Source: Phycisphaerales bacterium
GTDB taxonomy: Bacteria; Planctomycetota; Phycisphaerae; Phycisphaerales; UBA1924
DNA length: 63,463 bases
Assembly: GCA_019750095.1 (NCBI GenBank)
Contig: JAIEOW010000043.1
Location: forward strand, 1 to 63,463
Reading direction: 5' to 3'
The notes under the pieces were generated by a model, which was not told where the DNA came from, ran no database searches, and was given only the letters and a program-made list of their open reading frames with translations. The first letter of the stretch is position 1. Each line of letters starts with the position of its first letter. The translations under genes were made by a program, and so were the position numbers. Below are positions 24,296 to 34,990 of the stretch, piece by piece.

Positions 24296-27200
24296 CTACT
24301 TTCCTTCGAACCAGTTCACGCCCGTTCCGACTTCCACCTTCAGCGGCACGCTTAAGGTCATGGCTCCCTCCATCGACGACTTGATGATCTCGCACGCCGC
24401 GTCTGCGCTGGCGGCTGGCGTCTCGAACACCAGTTCGTCGTGAATCTGCAGGAGCATGCGGACACCGGTCGGCAATGTGCCGTGGGTCGCCGCGTGCAGA
24501 TCGACCATGGCGAGCTTGATCAGATCGGCGGCCGAGCCCTGCACGACCGAGTTGATCGCGGTGCGCTCAGCGAACGCTCTACGACTTGGATTGGTTGAGT
24601 GAATATCTGTGATCGGGCGACGCCTGCCGAGCATCGTCTGAACATAACCGAAGCGCGTCGCCTGATCGATGCACTCCTGCAGGAAGGTCGTGATCCCCGC
24701 GAAGCGTTTCTTGTAACCGGTGATGATCTCGTCGGCCTGGGTGTTGCTGACACCGAGGCGACGCGCCAGGCCGAAGGCCGTGATGCCGTAGACGATGCCG
24801 AAGTTGACCATCTTCGCGCCGGAGCGCTGCTCACGCGTCACCTTGTCCAGCGGCACGCCGTGGATCTGGGCCGCGACGGCGGTATGAATGTCCTGATCGT
24901 CCTGAAACGCCTGGATCAAGGCCGGATCGCGTGAAAGGTGCGCGAGCAAACGCAGCTCGATCTGCGAATAGTCCGCGCTGATCAGCACGCACCCCGGCGG
25001 GGCGACGAATGCGCGGCGGATCTCGCGCCCGACATCCGTGCGGATCGGGATGTTCTGCAGGTTTGGATCGCTGGACGCCAGCCGCCCCGTCGCGGCGACC
25101 GTCTGATTGAACGAGCAGTGGATGCGCCCGGCCAGCCCGCGCAGATGCTCCGGTGCGGCGGGCACTTCGGGATAGATGTCGTCCACGAGTGCTTCGAGAT
25201 ACGTGTTCACCAGCTTGCTCAACTCGCGATGCTCGACGATCAGCTTCGGGATCGGCGTGGTGATCGTCGGGTCCTCGGCGAGCTTGTCGAGCACCTCCGC
25301 ATCGGTTGAGTATCCCGTCTTGATGCGCTTGATCGGCTTGAGCCCGAGCCCCGGCTCCGCCGCGTCGCTCGGCTTGTTGAAGAGCACACCCGCGAGCTGC
25401 TTGGGCGAATCGGGATTGAACGGCCGACCGAGCGCATCTTCCGCCGCCCCGACGATCTCGCGGCGGAGCGTGTCGATGCGCTGCTGCAGGCGGGCACGCT
25501 GAAGCTCCAGCTCGGCTTTGTCCACGCGGATGCCGTTCCACTCCAGCTCGGCAAGCACCTCGACCAGCGGCATCTCCACGCGCTCAAAGAGCGGCCGCAA
25601 CGCCATCGCCTCGATCTGCGGGAGCATGATCGCTCGCAGTTGCAGCGCCACGTCGGCGTCTTCGGCGGCGTATTGCGTCGCGGCGTCCAGCGGGACCTGA
25701 TCGAATCGCCGCTGGTCCTTGCCGGTGCCGATCAGTTCGGTGATCGACACATTCGTTCTGCCCAGCAGCGCGAGCGCGAGTGCGTCCAGCCCGTGGCTCG
25801 ATCGCTCGGCGTCGATCAGGTACGACGCCACCATCGAGTCAAAGATCGTCGAGATCACGCCCGTGTCCGAATCCCACGGCAGGTTCGCCGGCGCAGGCGT
25901 TCCGAGCCGATCCGCCGGCACGCAGCACCCGGCCAGCTTCACGCCCGCGCGACGGAAGACCAGCATGTCAAACTTCAGATTGTGCCCGCACTTCGGCCGC
26001 GTCGGGTCTTCCAGGATCGGGCGAAGCATGCCGAGCACCGCCTGCTGATCCATGTGATCGCTCGGCGTGGGCGAGCGCGTCGGCACGTACACGCCCGTGC
26101 CGATCTTCGTGCTCAGACAGACGCCGGCGAGCTCATGGCGCAGCGCGGGCAGGCCGGTGGTCTCGGTATCGATCGAGATCACCTCCGCCTCGCGCAGTTC
26201 CTCGACCAGCTCGCGCAGCTCCTTGGGCGACGTGATACAGCGATACACGCCGGATTGCACGCGCACGGTGCTCGGCCCCTTGACCTCGACCTGATCGAAC
26301 AACCCCCCACCACCCCCACCCCACAGATCTCCGGAGCTGGCGGTGGCGGACTTCTTCGAGGGAGGCGCGGCCGGCTTTGGCGTCTCGCTCACAGGAGCAG
26401 GTGGCGGCATCACCGCGGGCTGACCCATCAGTGTCCGCAGCTCGTCCTGATACCGGTTGAATCCCAGTTCCTTCAGCACGGGCATGAGTTCGCTGAGCCG
26501 AATCTTCTCCGCCCGTGCGGCTTCAAGTTCCAGCGTCACCGGCGCATCGTCACGAAGCGTGACGAGCTCACGCGACAGCGGCAGGTGCGGCACGGCGGCG
26601 CGGATGTTCTCCAGCCGCTTGCCCTTGATCGCGCTGTTCTCCTTCGCCGCCTCGGCCAGCACACCCTCGAGCGAGCCATACTCCACGATGAGCTGCGCAG
26701 CGGTCTTTGGCCCGATGCCCACAACGCCGGGCACATTGTCGACGTTATCGCCCATGAGCGCGAGATAGTCGATCACCTGCTTCGGCTCCAGGCCGGTCTC
26801 CTCTTTCAGCGCCCTCTGATCGATGATCGCTTCATGGTGCACGTCGTACAGCTCGACGTGGTCATTCGCAAGGAGCTGCTTGAGATCCTTGTCTTTGCTG
26901 ATGATGCGGATGCGCAGCTCTGGGTGGCGAGAACGCAGGTCTTTCACGAGCGTCGCGATGACATCGTCGGCCTCGAAGCCCGCCGCGCCGAGAATCGGGA
27001 TGCCCATCGCTTCCATCGTCTTCAGGCACCGCTGCACCTGCGGCTCAAGATCTTCCGGCGGGTCATCTCGCGTGGCCTTGTATTCTGGATAGAGCTGCGT
27101 GCGAAACGTGCCGCGATCGCCGGAGACATCCAGTGTGAGCGCGACGTAGTCCGGCGGCCCGCCGAGCGCGCCCTCGCCGCGGAGCAGCTTCAGCAGCATG

Positions 27201-27361
27201 CCGAGGAACCCGAAGCTCATGTTCGTCGGCTCTTTGGTGACCGGCGAGGACATCGGCGTGCGGATGGCGTGATAGGCCCGAAAGAACTGGGCATAGCCAT
27301 CGATCAGGTAGAGCGTGGGCGAGCGACCGGTCGCGGGCGCGGATGGAGCGGCGTCGGGCAT
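24296..27361 (-). CDS. polA: DNA polymerase I with 5' nuclease and proofreading domains
   Basis: The 1021-residue protein has three domains: 5' nuclease (YLIDGYAQFFRAYHA onward), 3'-5' exonuclease near residues 385-590 with the intact acidic motif SIDTETTG, and the polymerase. Polymerase motifs are ISADYSQIELR (A, about residue 799), KMVNFGIVYG (O-helix, Phe type) and LQIHDELVFE (C, about 974). A Pro/Ala/Gly-rich linker (about residues 315-365) joins the first two domains. Proofreading residues look intact, unlike some polymerases of this family. TATTCT (27369-27374) ends 7 nt before the ATG. It converges with gltX, 43 bp apart. Confidence 0.95.
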   Translation of the reverse strand: MPDAAPSAPATGRSPTLYLIDGYAQFFRAYHAIRTPMSSPVTKEPTNMSFGFLGMLLKLLRGEGALGGPPDYVALTLDVSGDRGTFRTQLYPEYKATRDDPPEDLEPQVQRCLKTMEAMGIPILGAAGFEADDVIATLVKDLRSRHPELRIRIISKDKDLKQLLANDHVELYDVHHEAIIDQRALKEETGLEPKQVIDYLALMGDNVDNVPGVVGIGPKTAAQLIVEYGSLEGVLAEAAKENSAIKGKRLENIRAAVPHLPLSRELVTLRDDAPVTLELEAARAEKIRLSELMPVLKELGFNRYQDELRTLMGQPAVMPPPAPVSETPKPAAPPSKKSATASSGDLWGGGGGGLFDQVEVKGPSTVRVQSGVYRCITSPKELRELVEELREAEVISIDTETTGLPALRHELAGVCLSTKIGTGVYVPTRSPTPSDHMDQQAVLGMLRPILEDPTRPKCGHNLKFDMLVFRRAGVKLAGCCVPADRLGTPAPANLPWDSDTGVISTIFDSMVASYLIDAERSSHGLDALALALLGRTNVSITELIGTGKDQRRFDQVPLDAATQYAAEDADVALQLRAIMLPQIEAMALRPLFERVEMPLVEVLAELEWNGIRVDKAELELQRARLQQRIDTLRREIVGAAEDALGRPFNPDSPKQLAGVLFNKPSDAAEPGLGLKPIKRIKTGYSTDAEVLDKLAEDPTITTPIPKLIVEHRELSKLVNTYLEALVDDIYPEVPAAPEHLRGLAGRIHCSFNQTVAATGRLASSDPNLQNIPIRTDVGREIRRAFVAPPGCVLISADYSQIELRLLAHLSRDPALIQAFQDDQDIHTAVAAQIHGVPLDKVTREQRSGAKMVNFGIVYGITAFGLARRLGVSNTQADEIITGYKKRFAGITTFLQECIDQATRFGYVQTMLGRRRPITDIHSTNPSRRAFAERTAINSVVQGSAADLIKLAMVDLHAATHGTLPTGVRMLLQIHDELVFETPAASADAACEIIKSSMEGAMTLSVPLKVEVGTGVNWFEGK

Positions 27362-27382
27362 GGCACCCAGAATACCGCAGTT

Positions 27383-28660
27383 CTATCCGGCGATCGCGGC
27401 CGCCGAGCGATGCTCGCTGCAGATCGTGCAGAGCGCACGGGCGGCGTGCTCAACATCGTCCACGGTCAGGAACGGCCCGAAGCTCAGCCGGACCCCGCCG
27501 GCGCTCCGGTCGCCAGAGGCCGAGGTGCCCATCAGCTCGTGCGCGAGGGGCGCACAGTGCAACCCCGCCCGCGTCAGCACACCGAAGCTGGATTCGAGCG
27601 CCATCGCCAGTTCCTGCGGCGAAAGCTCATCGTGCACGAACGTGAACACACCCACGCGTCGTTCGATCTCAAGCGGCCCAAGAAGTCGCAGGCCGGGAGC
27701 ATGCTCGCAACGACCCGAGATGTCCGGGGCAAGACGCTCGATGAACCGCTGCATGAGCGCGACTTCATGCTGGCGCACCTCAACGATGCCACGTTCCAAG
27801 AGCCACGCGACGCCCTCGGAGAGCCCGATGATGCCCATGGTGTTGTGCGAGCCGGGCTCATACTTCTCGGGGAGGGCACTGGGGTGGCTCAGTTGTTCGC
27901 TCAGGTTGCCGGTGCCCCCTTCGCGGATCGTGTCAAGCCGACGCTCCACGCCCGGACGGATGCACAGCCCCCCCACACCCGTCGGGCCGAGCAGCCCCTT
28001 GTGTCCGGGAAACGCCAAGAGGTCGATGTGCGAGCGGAGCATGTTGACATCAACATGACCTAACGACTGGGCGGCGTCAACGAGCAGCAGCACGCCGTCG
28101 TGCGAGGAACCCGCGCCGAATCGCGCGCACTCGCGCCCGATGGCGTCGAGGTCCTGCACAGTGCCGGTGACGTTGCTGGCGTGATTGACGCAGACCAGCA
28201 CCGTCTGGCCGGGGCGAATCGCGCGGGCGATGTCGGCGGGGTCGATCAATCCCGTCGCCGGGTCGGCTGAGACGATTGTCACACTCAGGTTCGGATCGAG
28301 TTCGCGGAGCGCGTTTACCGGGCGCAGGATCGAGTTGTGCTCCATCGCCGTGATGACGATGTGCAGCGGAGCAGCTTGGCCGCGCACTCGCCGCGCGGCG
28401 GCGTAGACGCCCTTGACGCCGAGATTCAGTCCGTCGGAAGTGTTGTAGCCGAACACCACATGCTCGGGGCTGGTGAGGCCGACCAGCGTGGCGAGACGTT
28501 GCCTGCATCTGCGAACGAGCCCCGCAGCGGAGCGTGCCGGTGCGTGCGCACCGCGGCTGGGTGCGCCACACTCGGTCATGTAGCGCGTCATCGCCTCCAG
28601 CACCGCGGGCGGCTTGGGAAAACTGGTCGCGGCGTTGTCAAAGTAGCGTGTGCTCGGCAC
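27383..28660 (-). CDS. Cysteine desulfurase (class V aminotransferase, SufS/NifS-like)
   Basis: A 425-residue PLP enzyme. It shows YFDNAATSFPKP, the cofactor-binding VDAAQSLGH, the lysine in FPGHKGLLGP (about residue 218), and a catalytic-loop cysteine in GLHCAPLAHE (about 368). It mobilises sulfur from cysteine for Fe-S or thiol synthesis and could feed the ISC components at the start of the window. The GTG at 28660 has TAGGAT (28667-28672) ending 6 nt upstream. polA follows 22 nt downstream with its own -10-like hexamer. Confidence 0.88.
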   Translation of the reverse strand: MPSTRYFDNAATSFPKPPAVLEAMTRYMTECGAPSRGAHAPARSAAGLVRRCRQRLATLVGLTSPEHVVFGYNTSDGLNLGVKGVYAAARRVRGQAAPLHIVITAMEHNSILRPVNALRELDPNLSVTIVSADPATGLIDPADIARAIRPGQTVLVCVNHASNVTGTVQDLDAIGRECARFGAGSSHDGVLLLVDAAQSLGHVDVNMLRSHIDLLAFPGHKGLLGPTGVGGLCIRPGVERRLDTIREGGTGNLSEQLSHPSALPEKYEPGSHNTMGIIGLSEGVAWLLERGIVEVRQHEVALMQRFIERLAPDISGRCEHAPGLRLLGPLEIERRVGVFTFVHDELSPQELAMALESSFGVLTRAGLHCAPLAHELMGTSASGDRSAGGVRLSFGPFLTVDDVEHAARALCTICSEHRSAAAIAG

Positions 28661-28705
28661 GGTGCGATCCTACGCGGCATCCTGTTGAAACATGGGCAAA
28701 CGGCG

Positions 28706-31700
28706 TCATCGACGCTGGGCTTTCAGGTGCGCTTTCAGAAACCGACCCGTATAACTTCCGGAAACGTCCATGACCTGCTCCGGCGTTCCCGCGGCGATCA
28801 CGCGCCCGCCCTTGTCGCCGCCTTCCGGCCCCAGATCAATGAGCCAGTCAGCGCACTTGATCACGTCCAGGTTGTGCTCGATGACCACCAGCGTGTGCCC
28901 GGCATCGGCGAGCCGGTTCAGCACCTCGATCAGCCGTCGCACGTCTTCAAAGTGCAGGCCCGTGGTTGGTTCATCGAGGACATAGAGCGTGTGCGCGGTG
29001 CTGGGGAAGGGGCCGGGCGAAGCGGTCCGCGCTGCTGGCGCGGACGAGCCCTTGCGGATGCTCGCCTCGGCCTGGGCGTCATCAAGATCGTCTTCACCCC
29101 CGGCGTCTTCGGCGGAAAGATCATCCACGACGACTGGCTCATCATCTTCATCGCCGGCCTTGCGCCGACCGGATCCGGGCAGGGGCCCGCCGATCTTGCC
29201 GAGCTCGGTCGCGAGCTTCACGCGCTGGGCCTCGCCGCCGGAGAGCTGGGTGGAGGGTTGACCGAGTTCGATGTATCCGAGCCCGACATCGCGCAGGCAT
29301 GTGACGAATCGCAGAATGCGCGGGTGGTTCTCGAAGAAGGCGCAGGATTGTTCGACGGTGAGGGCCAGCACGTCGGCGATGGACTTGCCGCGGTAGAGCA
29401 CCTCGAGCGTCTCGCGGTTGTAGCGTTTGCCCGAGCAGACTTCGCAGGCGACGAAGACATCGGGGAGGAAGTGCATCTCGATCTTCTTCAGCCCCTGGCC
29501 TTCGCAGGCCTCGCAGCGTCCGCCGCCGGATCGCCCGGGGACGTTGAAGGAGAATCGCCCGGGCTTGTACCCGCGGATCTTCGCTTCTTTAGTCGTTGAG
29601 AAGATGCGACGAATCTCGTCGAAGATGCCGGTGTAGGTTGCGGGATTGGATCGGGGCGTTCGGCCGATCGGGCTCTGATCCACCTCGATGACGCGGTCGA
29701 CGTTCTTGAAGCCGGTGATCTTGTCGTGCGCGCCCACTCGGGCGCGGGATGTGCCGACGTGCTTTCTCGCCGCGGCGAGCAGGATGTCGCTGACCAGCGT
29801 GCTCTTGCCCGAGCCCGATACGCCGGTGACGCAGATCAGACCGCCCAGCGGGAACGTGACCGAATCGCCCTTGAGGTTGTTCTCGCGCGGGTTGATGACC
29901 GTCAGAGCGCGCTTGGCATCCAGAGAGCGACGCTTCTCGGGCACGGCGATCGAGCGTGTGCCGCCCAGATATTGGCCGGTGAGCGAGTTGGCCGCGATGA
30001 TTTCGGGCACGGTGCCCTGGGCGACGATGCGACCGCCGTGCACGCCCGGACCGGGGCCGACATCCAGCACGTGGTCGGCGGCACGGACCATGTCCTCATC
30101 GTGCTCAACGACGAGCACGGTGTTGCCGATGTCGGCGAGATGTCGCAGGGTGTTGATCAGGCGGGCGTTGTCGCGCTGGTGCAGGCCGATGGTCGGTTCA
30201 TCCAGCACGTAGCACGCGCCGACGAGCTTGGAGCCGACCTGAGTCGCGAGGCGGATGCGCTGCGCCTCGCCGCCGGAGAGCGTGCCGGTCTTGCGATCCA
30301 GCGAGAGATATTCCAGGCCGACACTGGAGAGAAACCCAAGCCGACCGGCGAGCTCGCGCAAGATCGGCTCGGCGATGGTCCGCTGCTCGCTGGTGAGTTG
30401 GAGTGACGCGATGAAGTCCGCCGCGTCGTTGATGGTGAGCCGTGACAGCTCGGCGATGTTCAGCGTGCGGCCCGGGCCCATCGCGATGGCGGATTCGGAT
30501 CGCCCGATGATCGTCTCCGACGCCGCCCTGCCCACGTCTGCGGCGTGGGCACTGGAGAGCTGCACGTGTAGGGCTTCGATGCGCAAGCGGTCGGCGTGGC
30601 AGGTCGGGCAGGACTTTTCCTGCATGTACTGCCCCAGCCACTCGCGCATGAACGAGCTTTCGGTCTTTTCGTACCACCCACGAAGTGAAGGCCCGACGCC
30701 CTCGAACTTTGCGCCGTACTTCTTCTCGTCCTCAGGCGTGGTGCCCTTGAGCAGGATGCGTTTGTGGGTTGCGCTGAACGCACTGAAGGAGAGGTGCTGG
30801 CTGACCTCGAACCTGTCGCAGAAATGCCGCAGCCGCTTGCGGAAGAAGCGGCCCATCGGGGGCGGGACCTTCCACGGCTTCACCGCGCCCTCAGCGAGCG
30901 ACTTTGACGGGTCGGGGATGCAGAGTTCCTCGTCGAACTCCATGATCAGCCCGAGGCCGTGGCACTCGGCGCACGCGCCGTGGGGCGAGTTGAAGCTGAA
31001 CAGTCGGGGCGAGAGCTCTTCGAGGGCACACTCCGGATGATCCGGGCAGGCGAACTTCTCACTGAAGACTTTGTCCTGCCACTGGCCGTCGCTCTCCAGC
31101 GAGATCGTGACCGAGCCGTCGGCGAGCTTGAGCGCCGACTCCACCGCCTCGGCGACGCGCTGGCGGGCATCGGGACGGAGCACGATGCGATCGATCACGA
31201 TGTCGATCGAGTGCTTTTCGTAGCGGGCCAGACCGAGCGGGTTCTCGCCGCCCTTGGCGAGCACGTCGCGAATTTCGAGCACCTGGGCGTTCTTGCCGCC
31301 GGGCGCGACGCGGACGCGGCCCCAGCCCTGACGCTGGGCGTCTTCCAGGACCTCCTTGTGGAAGCCCTTTTGGGCGCGAACGACCGGGGCGAGAATCATC
31401 ATCCGCAGATCGGCAGTGGCGGAAGATGACCCGGCTCGGTGAGCAGGGCTCCCCAAGGCCATGACGGCATCGATGATCTGCGTGGCACCGGTCGCCGAGA
31501 TGGCTCGGCCGCAACGCTGCTGGACGACGCCGTCTTTGCGGACTTTGGTCGGAAACCAGCACGCGGGCGAGCCGCAGCGCGCGTAGAGCAGACGCAGGTA
31601 ATCGTAGATTTCCGTCGTCGTCGCGACGGTGGACCGCGGGTTGGAGACGCCCGAACGCTGCTCGATCGCGATCGTCGGCGGGAGCCCTTCGATGTCATCC

Positions 31701-32107
31701 ACATCGGGCTTCTTGAGCTGATCCAGAAACTGCCGGGCGTACGCCGACAGCGACTCCATGTACTTCCGCTGGCCCTCGGCGAAGATGGTGTCAAAGGCGA
31801 GCGAACTCTTGCCCGAACCCGAGAGCCCGGTGATGACCACAAGCCGATCGCGCGGAATCTGCGCGTCGATGTTCTTCAGATTGTGCTCGCGAGCCCCGCG
31901 GACGCGGATGCACTTGGCTGGGTCAAGCTCGGCCATCGTCACCGGTCGTGTCGGCACCGGAGGTGTGAAGATGTCGGCGTTCACCGCTTCCGGCGAGGAA
32001 CCGGCGGAGGTCACTTCGACGGGCAAGCCACGCTTGGCCTTTCCGCCGCTGACGGCGGGCTTGGACGATCGAACGCGAGACGTCTTGGTCGAAGTCGGTG
32101 CGGGCAT
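28706..32107 (-). CDS. uvrA: Excinuclease ABC subunit UvrA
   Basis: A 1133-residue damage-recognition ATPase of nucleotide excision repair with two ABC halves: first Walker [11 protein letters not shown], second [10 protein letters not shown], two LSGGEAQR signatures, and zinc-finger cysteines ([28 protein letters not shown]). It exceeds the usual ~940 residues through an N-terminal extension of about 60 Lys/Ser/Pro-rich residues and an insertion of about 65 acidic residues (28991-29190) between the second signature and Walker B ([12 protein letters not shown]). The ATG at 32107 lacks a nearby -10 or Shine-Dalgarno; MAELDPAKC, about 57 residues later, is an alternative start. Confidence 0.95.
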   Translation of the reverse strand: MPAPTSTKTSRVRSSKPAVSGGKAKRGLPVEVTSAGSSPEAVNADIFTPPVPTRPVTMAELDPAKCIRVRGAREHNLKNIDAQIPRDRLVVITGLSGSGKSSLAFDTIFAEGQRKYMESLSAYARQFLDQLKKPDVDDIEGLPPTIAIEQRSGVSNPRSTVATTTEIYDYLRLLYARCGSPACWFPTKVRKDGVVQQRCGRAISATGATQIIDAVMALGSPAHRAGSSSATADLRMMILAPVVRAQKGFHKEVLEDAQRQGWGRVRVAPGGKNAQVLEIRDVLAKGGENPLGLARYEKHSIDIVIDRIVLRPDARQRVAEAVESALKLADGSVTISLESDGQWQDKVFSEKFACPDHPECALEELSPRLFSFNSPHGACAECHGLGLIMEFDEELCIPDPSKSLAEGAVKPWKVPPPMGRFFRKRLRHFCDRFEVSQHLSFSAFSATHKRILLKGTTPEDEKKYGAKFEGVGPSLRGWYEKTESSFMREWLGQYMQEKSCPTCHADRLRIEALHVQLSSAHAADVGRAASETIIGRSESAIAMGPGRTLNIAELSRLTINDAADFIASLQLTSEQRTIAEPILRELAGRLGFLSSVGLEYLSLDRKTGTLSGGEAQRIRLATQVGSKLVGACYVLDEPTIGLHQRDNARLINTLRHLADIGNTVLVVEHDEDMVRAADHVLDVGPGPGVHGGRIVAQGTVPEIIAANSLTGQYLGGTRSIAVPEKRRSLDAKRALTVINPRENNLKGDSVTFPLGGLICVTGVSGSGKSTLVSDILLAAARKHVGTSRARVGAHDKITGFKNVDRVIEVDQSPIGRTPRSNPATYTGIFDEIRRIFSTTKEAKIRGYKPGRFSFNVPGRSGGGRCEACEGQGLKKIEMHFLPDVFVACEVCSGKRYNRETLEVLYRGKSIADVLALTVEQSCAFFENHPRILRFVTCLRDVGLGYIELGQPSTQLSGGEAQRVKLATELGKIGGPLPGSGRRKAGDEDDEPVVVDDLSAEDAGGEDDLDDAQAEASIRKGSSAPAARTASPGPFPSTAHTLYVLDEPTTGLHFEDVRRLIEVLNRLADAGHTLVVIEHNLDVIKCADWLIDLGPEGGDKGGRVIAAGTPEQVMDVSGSYTGRFLKAHLKAQRR

Positions 32108-32237
32108 CGTGCGTGTCACATCCCTGCGAGCGAGACCCGGACCCGGACGTGCAAACGCTAACAGCAGCGCGGCACGACACCCGGGCAAGTACCCCGATAA
32201 TAGCCGAACAGATTGGCCGTTTCGGCGAGCAAGCTCA

Positions 32238-32456
32238 TCACTTTGTGGGATTCGGAGTGGCTTGTGGTTGCGAGGCAGGGTTTGGCAAACCCGGCGAGAC
32301 AACCCTCTGACTCTGGGCAGCCTCTGCTGCGGCATTCTGGGCAGCTTTGTTCCGTGCGGACCAGAACATCCCCAGAATAAGGCATCCCAATGCCACGCCG
32401 ACAAAGTACGTGCCGAGCCGTTGGCGGAAGGTCGAGCCGGTTGAGGGAGGAGGCAT
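32238..32456 (-). CDS. Small single-pass membrane protein
   Basis: The 72-residue protein has one hydrophobic helix ([16 protein letters not shown]) after a short basic N-terminus, then a Gln/Ala/Pro-rich tail. It starts 8 nt after the stop of the preceding glycosyltransferase gene and is probably the last gene of that operon. TAATCT overlapping that stop lies 5 nt upstream. No homologous family is recognised. The 130 bp between it and uvrA show no further gene. Confidence 0.6.
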   Translation of the reverse strand: MPPPSTGSTFRQRLGTYFVGVALGCLILGMFWSARNKAAQNAAAEAAQSQRVVSPGLPNPASQPQATPNPTK

Positions 32457-32464
32457 GTCGGAGA

Positions 32465-33751
32465 TTAGGTCGCGGATTCGCGCTGGGTGCGCGGGTTGAT
32501 CGGCTCGGCGTCATCTCGGCGGACATCGACGCCATCGGGGGCGTAGCGGATTGGCGTGCCGTCGACGAGCGCGACGATCTGGGTGAGCAGATGGTTGTGC
32601 CAGATCAGGCCGTTGAGGTTCGTGGCGGCATGCTCGACTGCGGCAAGGCCCATGCGCTGACGCAGCGCCGAGTCGTCGATAAGGCGCGTGAGGGAACTCA
32701 GGAATCCGGCGTCGTCGGTCGGGTGGTGGAGGAAACCGGTCTTGCCGTGGCGGACGACTTCGGGGATGCCGGCGAGTCGGGAAGTGAGCACGGGCAGCCC
32801 GGCGGCCTGGGCCTCCTGTGCGGCGATCAGAAACGTGTCGGCGGTGGTGGGCATCACGAAGAGATCGCACGAAGGGAGAATCTCGGTCATGAGCTTGGCG
32901 TGCGGAGTCTGGCCATGCCAGACGATGTTGCGCAAAGAGTGGTCCTGCGGAGCGGTGCGTGAACAGACGTGGATCTCGGCGCGATCGACGAAGTGCTGCT
33001 GCTGCCAGCGGACCAGACGTGGACCGCCTTTGCGGTCCCAGTCATTGCCGATGAACGCGATGCGGACAGGTGGTGCGCCGGGTGAGCCGCGGGGGGGCTG
33101 ATCGTCGTGGGCGCGAGCGGGCATGCCCGCTTCGCGGATGGCGCAGGGTTTGTGGAGGATGATGCGATCGGGATCGACGCCCTCGTCGGCGACCATGTTG
33201 TCAGAGACCCAGCGGCTTGCGCAGGCGACCATGTCGGCGGATCGCAGAATGGTGCGTTCGGCGCGAAGTTCGAGGGACCACGGCCGTGCGGGGAGGTGAA
33301 ATGCGCGGAGATACGCCGTGCTCGCGGCGTCGGAGTTGATGATGAATCGGCAGCGGGGCGCAAGACGCTTGAGCTCGGGCAGCACCATCGCCTTTTGCTG
33401 CGTCATGAAGTGCACGGCGTCGAAGTGGTTCAGATCGAGATGCTGGCGGATGAGCGAGCGCACGACATGACGCATGATCAGCAACGCGCGATAGGGCTGG
33501 AGATCAAGTCCGAAGGCGGGGAACGGCGCTGCGGCGGCCAGCCGCCGGGCCCAGCCGGTCATGGGCACGTGGACATGAACAGCGTCGATATCCGTGCGGT
33601 CTGCGGCGCAGCGCTCGAGAATGCGCGCAGTCGTGGCAAAGCCAAGCTCTCGACCGTGGATGAAGAGCACGCGCGCCGGACCCTGACGAGCCGCGGGCGG
33701 CAGCAGGCCCTCGGGCCTGGGGTCGGTGGTGATCCAGGTGGCGCGGTTCAT
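32465..33751 (-). CDS. Glycosyltransferase family 4, paralogue A
   Basis: A 428-residue GT-B enzyme. The C-terminal domain has the GT4 signature: RIAFIGNDWDRKGGPRLV, CDLFVMPTTADTF and AAQEAQAAGLPVLTSR, the region around the donor-binding E-x7-E motif. The N-terminal acceptor domain begins RVLFIHGRELGFATTARIL. It overlaps the end of the sister gene upstream by 4 nt (ATGA), so the two are translationally coupled. The proteins align from end to end, pointing to tandem duplication. Donor and acceptor are unknown. Confidence 0.85.
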   Translation of the reverse strand: MNRATWITTDPRPEGLLPPAARQGPARVLFIHGRELGFATTARILERCAADRTDIDAVHVHVPMTGWARRLAAAAPFPAFGLDLQPYRALLIMRHVVRSLIRQHLDLNHFDAVHFMTQQKAMVLPELKRLAPRCRFIINSDAASTAYLRAFHLPARPWSLELRAERTILRSADMVACASRWVSDNMVADEGVDPDRIILHKPCAIREAGMPARAHDDQPPRGSPGAPPVRIAFIGNDWDRKGGPRLVRWQQQHFVDRAEIHVCSRTAPQDHSLRNIVWHGQTPHAKLMTEILPSCDLFVMPTTADTFLIAAQEAQAAGLPVLTSRLAGIPEVVRHGKTGFLHHPTDDAGFLSSLTRLIDDSALRQRMGLAAVEHAATNLNGLIWHNHLLTQIVALVDGTPIRYAPDGVDVRRDDAEPINPRTQRESAT

Positions 33752-34977
33752 GCGTGTGGAGTATCTTCGACAATCGATGCGGGGAGCGTGCGCAAGGGAC
33801 GACCATCGGCCAAAGCGACGAGTTGATCCAGCAAATGGGTGTGCCAGAGGTCGGCGTTGAGATTCTCTCGGACGTGCTGGATCGCCGCGGCGGACATCCG
33901 CAGCCGCTCGGGCTCGCCCACGATCAATCGCTCGACGGCGGCGACGAAGCCGGCGTCATCGCGGCGCGGGATGAGCAGACCGGTCACGCCATCGCGGACC
34001 ACTTCGGGGATCGCCGCAAGCTTGGAGGTGATCACCGGCACGCCGGCGGCCTGGGCTTCCTGGGCGGCGATAAGAAAGGTGTCTTCCCACGTGGGAATCA
34101 CACAGAGATCCATGGTGGGCAGCATCGTGCCCACGAGTGTCGCGTGATCGACCTTGCCCAGCCACTGCACGTTGCGAGCGGCGCGATCGATGAGGGCATG
34201 GGCCGAGCAGATGTGCAGCACGGCTCGATCAACCCAGCGCTCTTGATGCCAGGCGAGCAGGCGTGGGCCGCCCTTGCGGACCCAGTCGTTGCCGATGAAG
34301 ATGATGTGCAGCGGCCCCTGAGGACGCGTCGTCCGGGGTGTGCCGAGGTTGGCGCGGACGCAGGGCATGTGCAGGATCGCTCGAGAAGCGTCGACTCCGG
34401 AGTGCTGGATGGCGGATTGCATCGCCCATCGACTGGCAAACGCCACGGCATCGGCAGCGCGAAGGACGCGATCGTCGGTGGCATAGTCGAGCTTTGGGGC
34501 AGTTCGGCGAATCTCATATGCATCGTCCCAGGATCGCAGGGTGGTGTCGACGTTGACGACGTACTTTGGCGAGCCGTGGGCCCGCGCCCAGGGTTTGCGC
34601 ACGATTCCGGCGCGCTCGCGCGTCATGATGTGCACGACGTCGAAGTGTTCGGGCCGTAGGGCGGTTTGACAGGCGTGGATCAGGGGTCGGCTGAATGCCC
34701 CGGTCATGCGTGTGTTATGAAAGTCCCATCCATGCAGCCCCTTGGGGAGTTCCTTGCCCCACGCACGCTGGAGGACTGTCAGCGGCAGGGTGACGTGCAC
34801 GGCGTCGATGTCGTTGCGCGTCGCGGCGAAGTCCACCAGCGTGCGAGAAGTGGTGCCGAAGCCCAGGGCTGCGGAATGGCTGAAGAGCACGCGCGCCGGG
34901 GCGTCCGGGGTGCGCCTTGTCGGCGGCAACTGGTCCGGGGTGATCGCCGCGGTGCTCGTGCAGACCAAACGGTTCAT
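33748..34977 (-). CDS. Glycosyltransferase family 4, paralogue B
   Basis: A 409-residue GT-B enzyme closely parallel to the downstream paralogue: RVLFSHSAALGFGTTSRTL at the N-terminus, IIFIGNDWVRKGGPRLL, CVIPTWEDTFLIAAQEAQ and GVPVITSKLAAIPEVV in the donor domain. Both proteins begin MNR. The ATG at 34977 follows the HD-domain gene stop by 13 nt. The pair may add successive sugars or form a hetero-oligomer; this is inference from their coupling. Confidence 0.85.
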   Translation of the reverse strand: MNRLVCTSTAAITPDQLPPTRRTPDAPARVLFSHSAALGFGTTSRTLVDFAATRNDIDAVHVTLPLTVLQRAWGKELPKGLHGWDFHNTRMTGAFSRPLIHACQTALRPEHFDVVHIMTRERAGIVRKPWARAHGSPKYVVNVDTTLRSWDDAYEIRRTAPKLDYATDDRVLRAADAVAFASRWAMQSAIQHSGVDASRAILHMPCVRANLGTPRTTRPQGPLHIIFIGNDWVRKGGPRLLAWHQERWVDRAVLHICSAHALIDRAARNVQWLGKVDHATLVGTMLPTMDLCVIPTWEDTFLIAAQEAQAAGVPVITSKLAAIPEVVRDGVTGLLIPRRDDAGFVAAVERLIVGEPERLRMSAAAIQHVRENLNADLWHTHLLDQLVALADGRPLRTLPASIVEDTPHA

Positions 34978-34990
34978 GCGTGGGGCGAGT

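Noticed and set aside
3416..28063. Long antisense open frames at 3416-5350 (-), 6657-8600 (+), 8833-10584 (-), 12294-14093 (+), 16639-18555 (-) and 25640-28063 (+)
   Set aside because: Each lies opposite a clearly recognisable gene, has an Arg/His/Pro-rich composition with no motif, and is expected from high GC at third positions.
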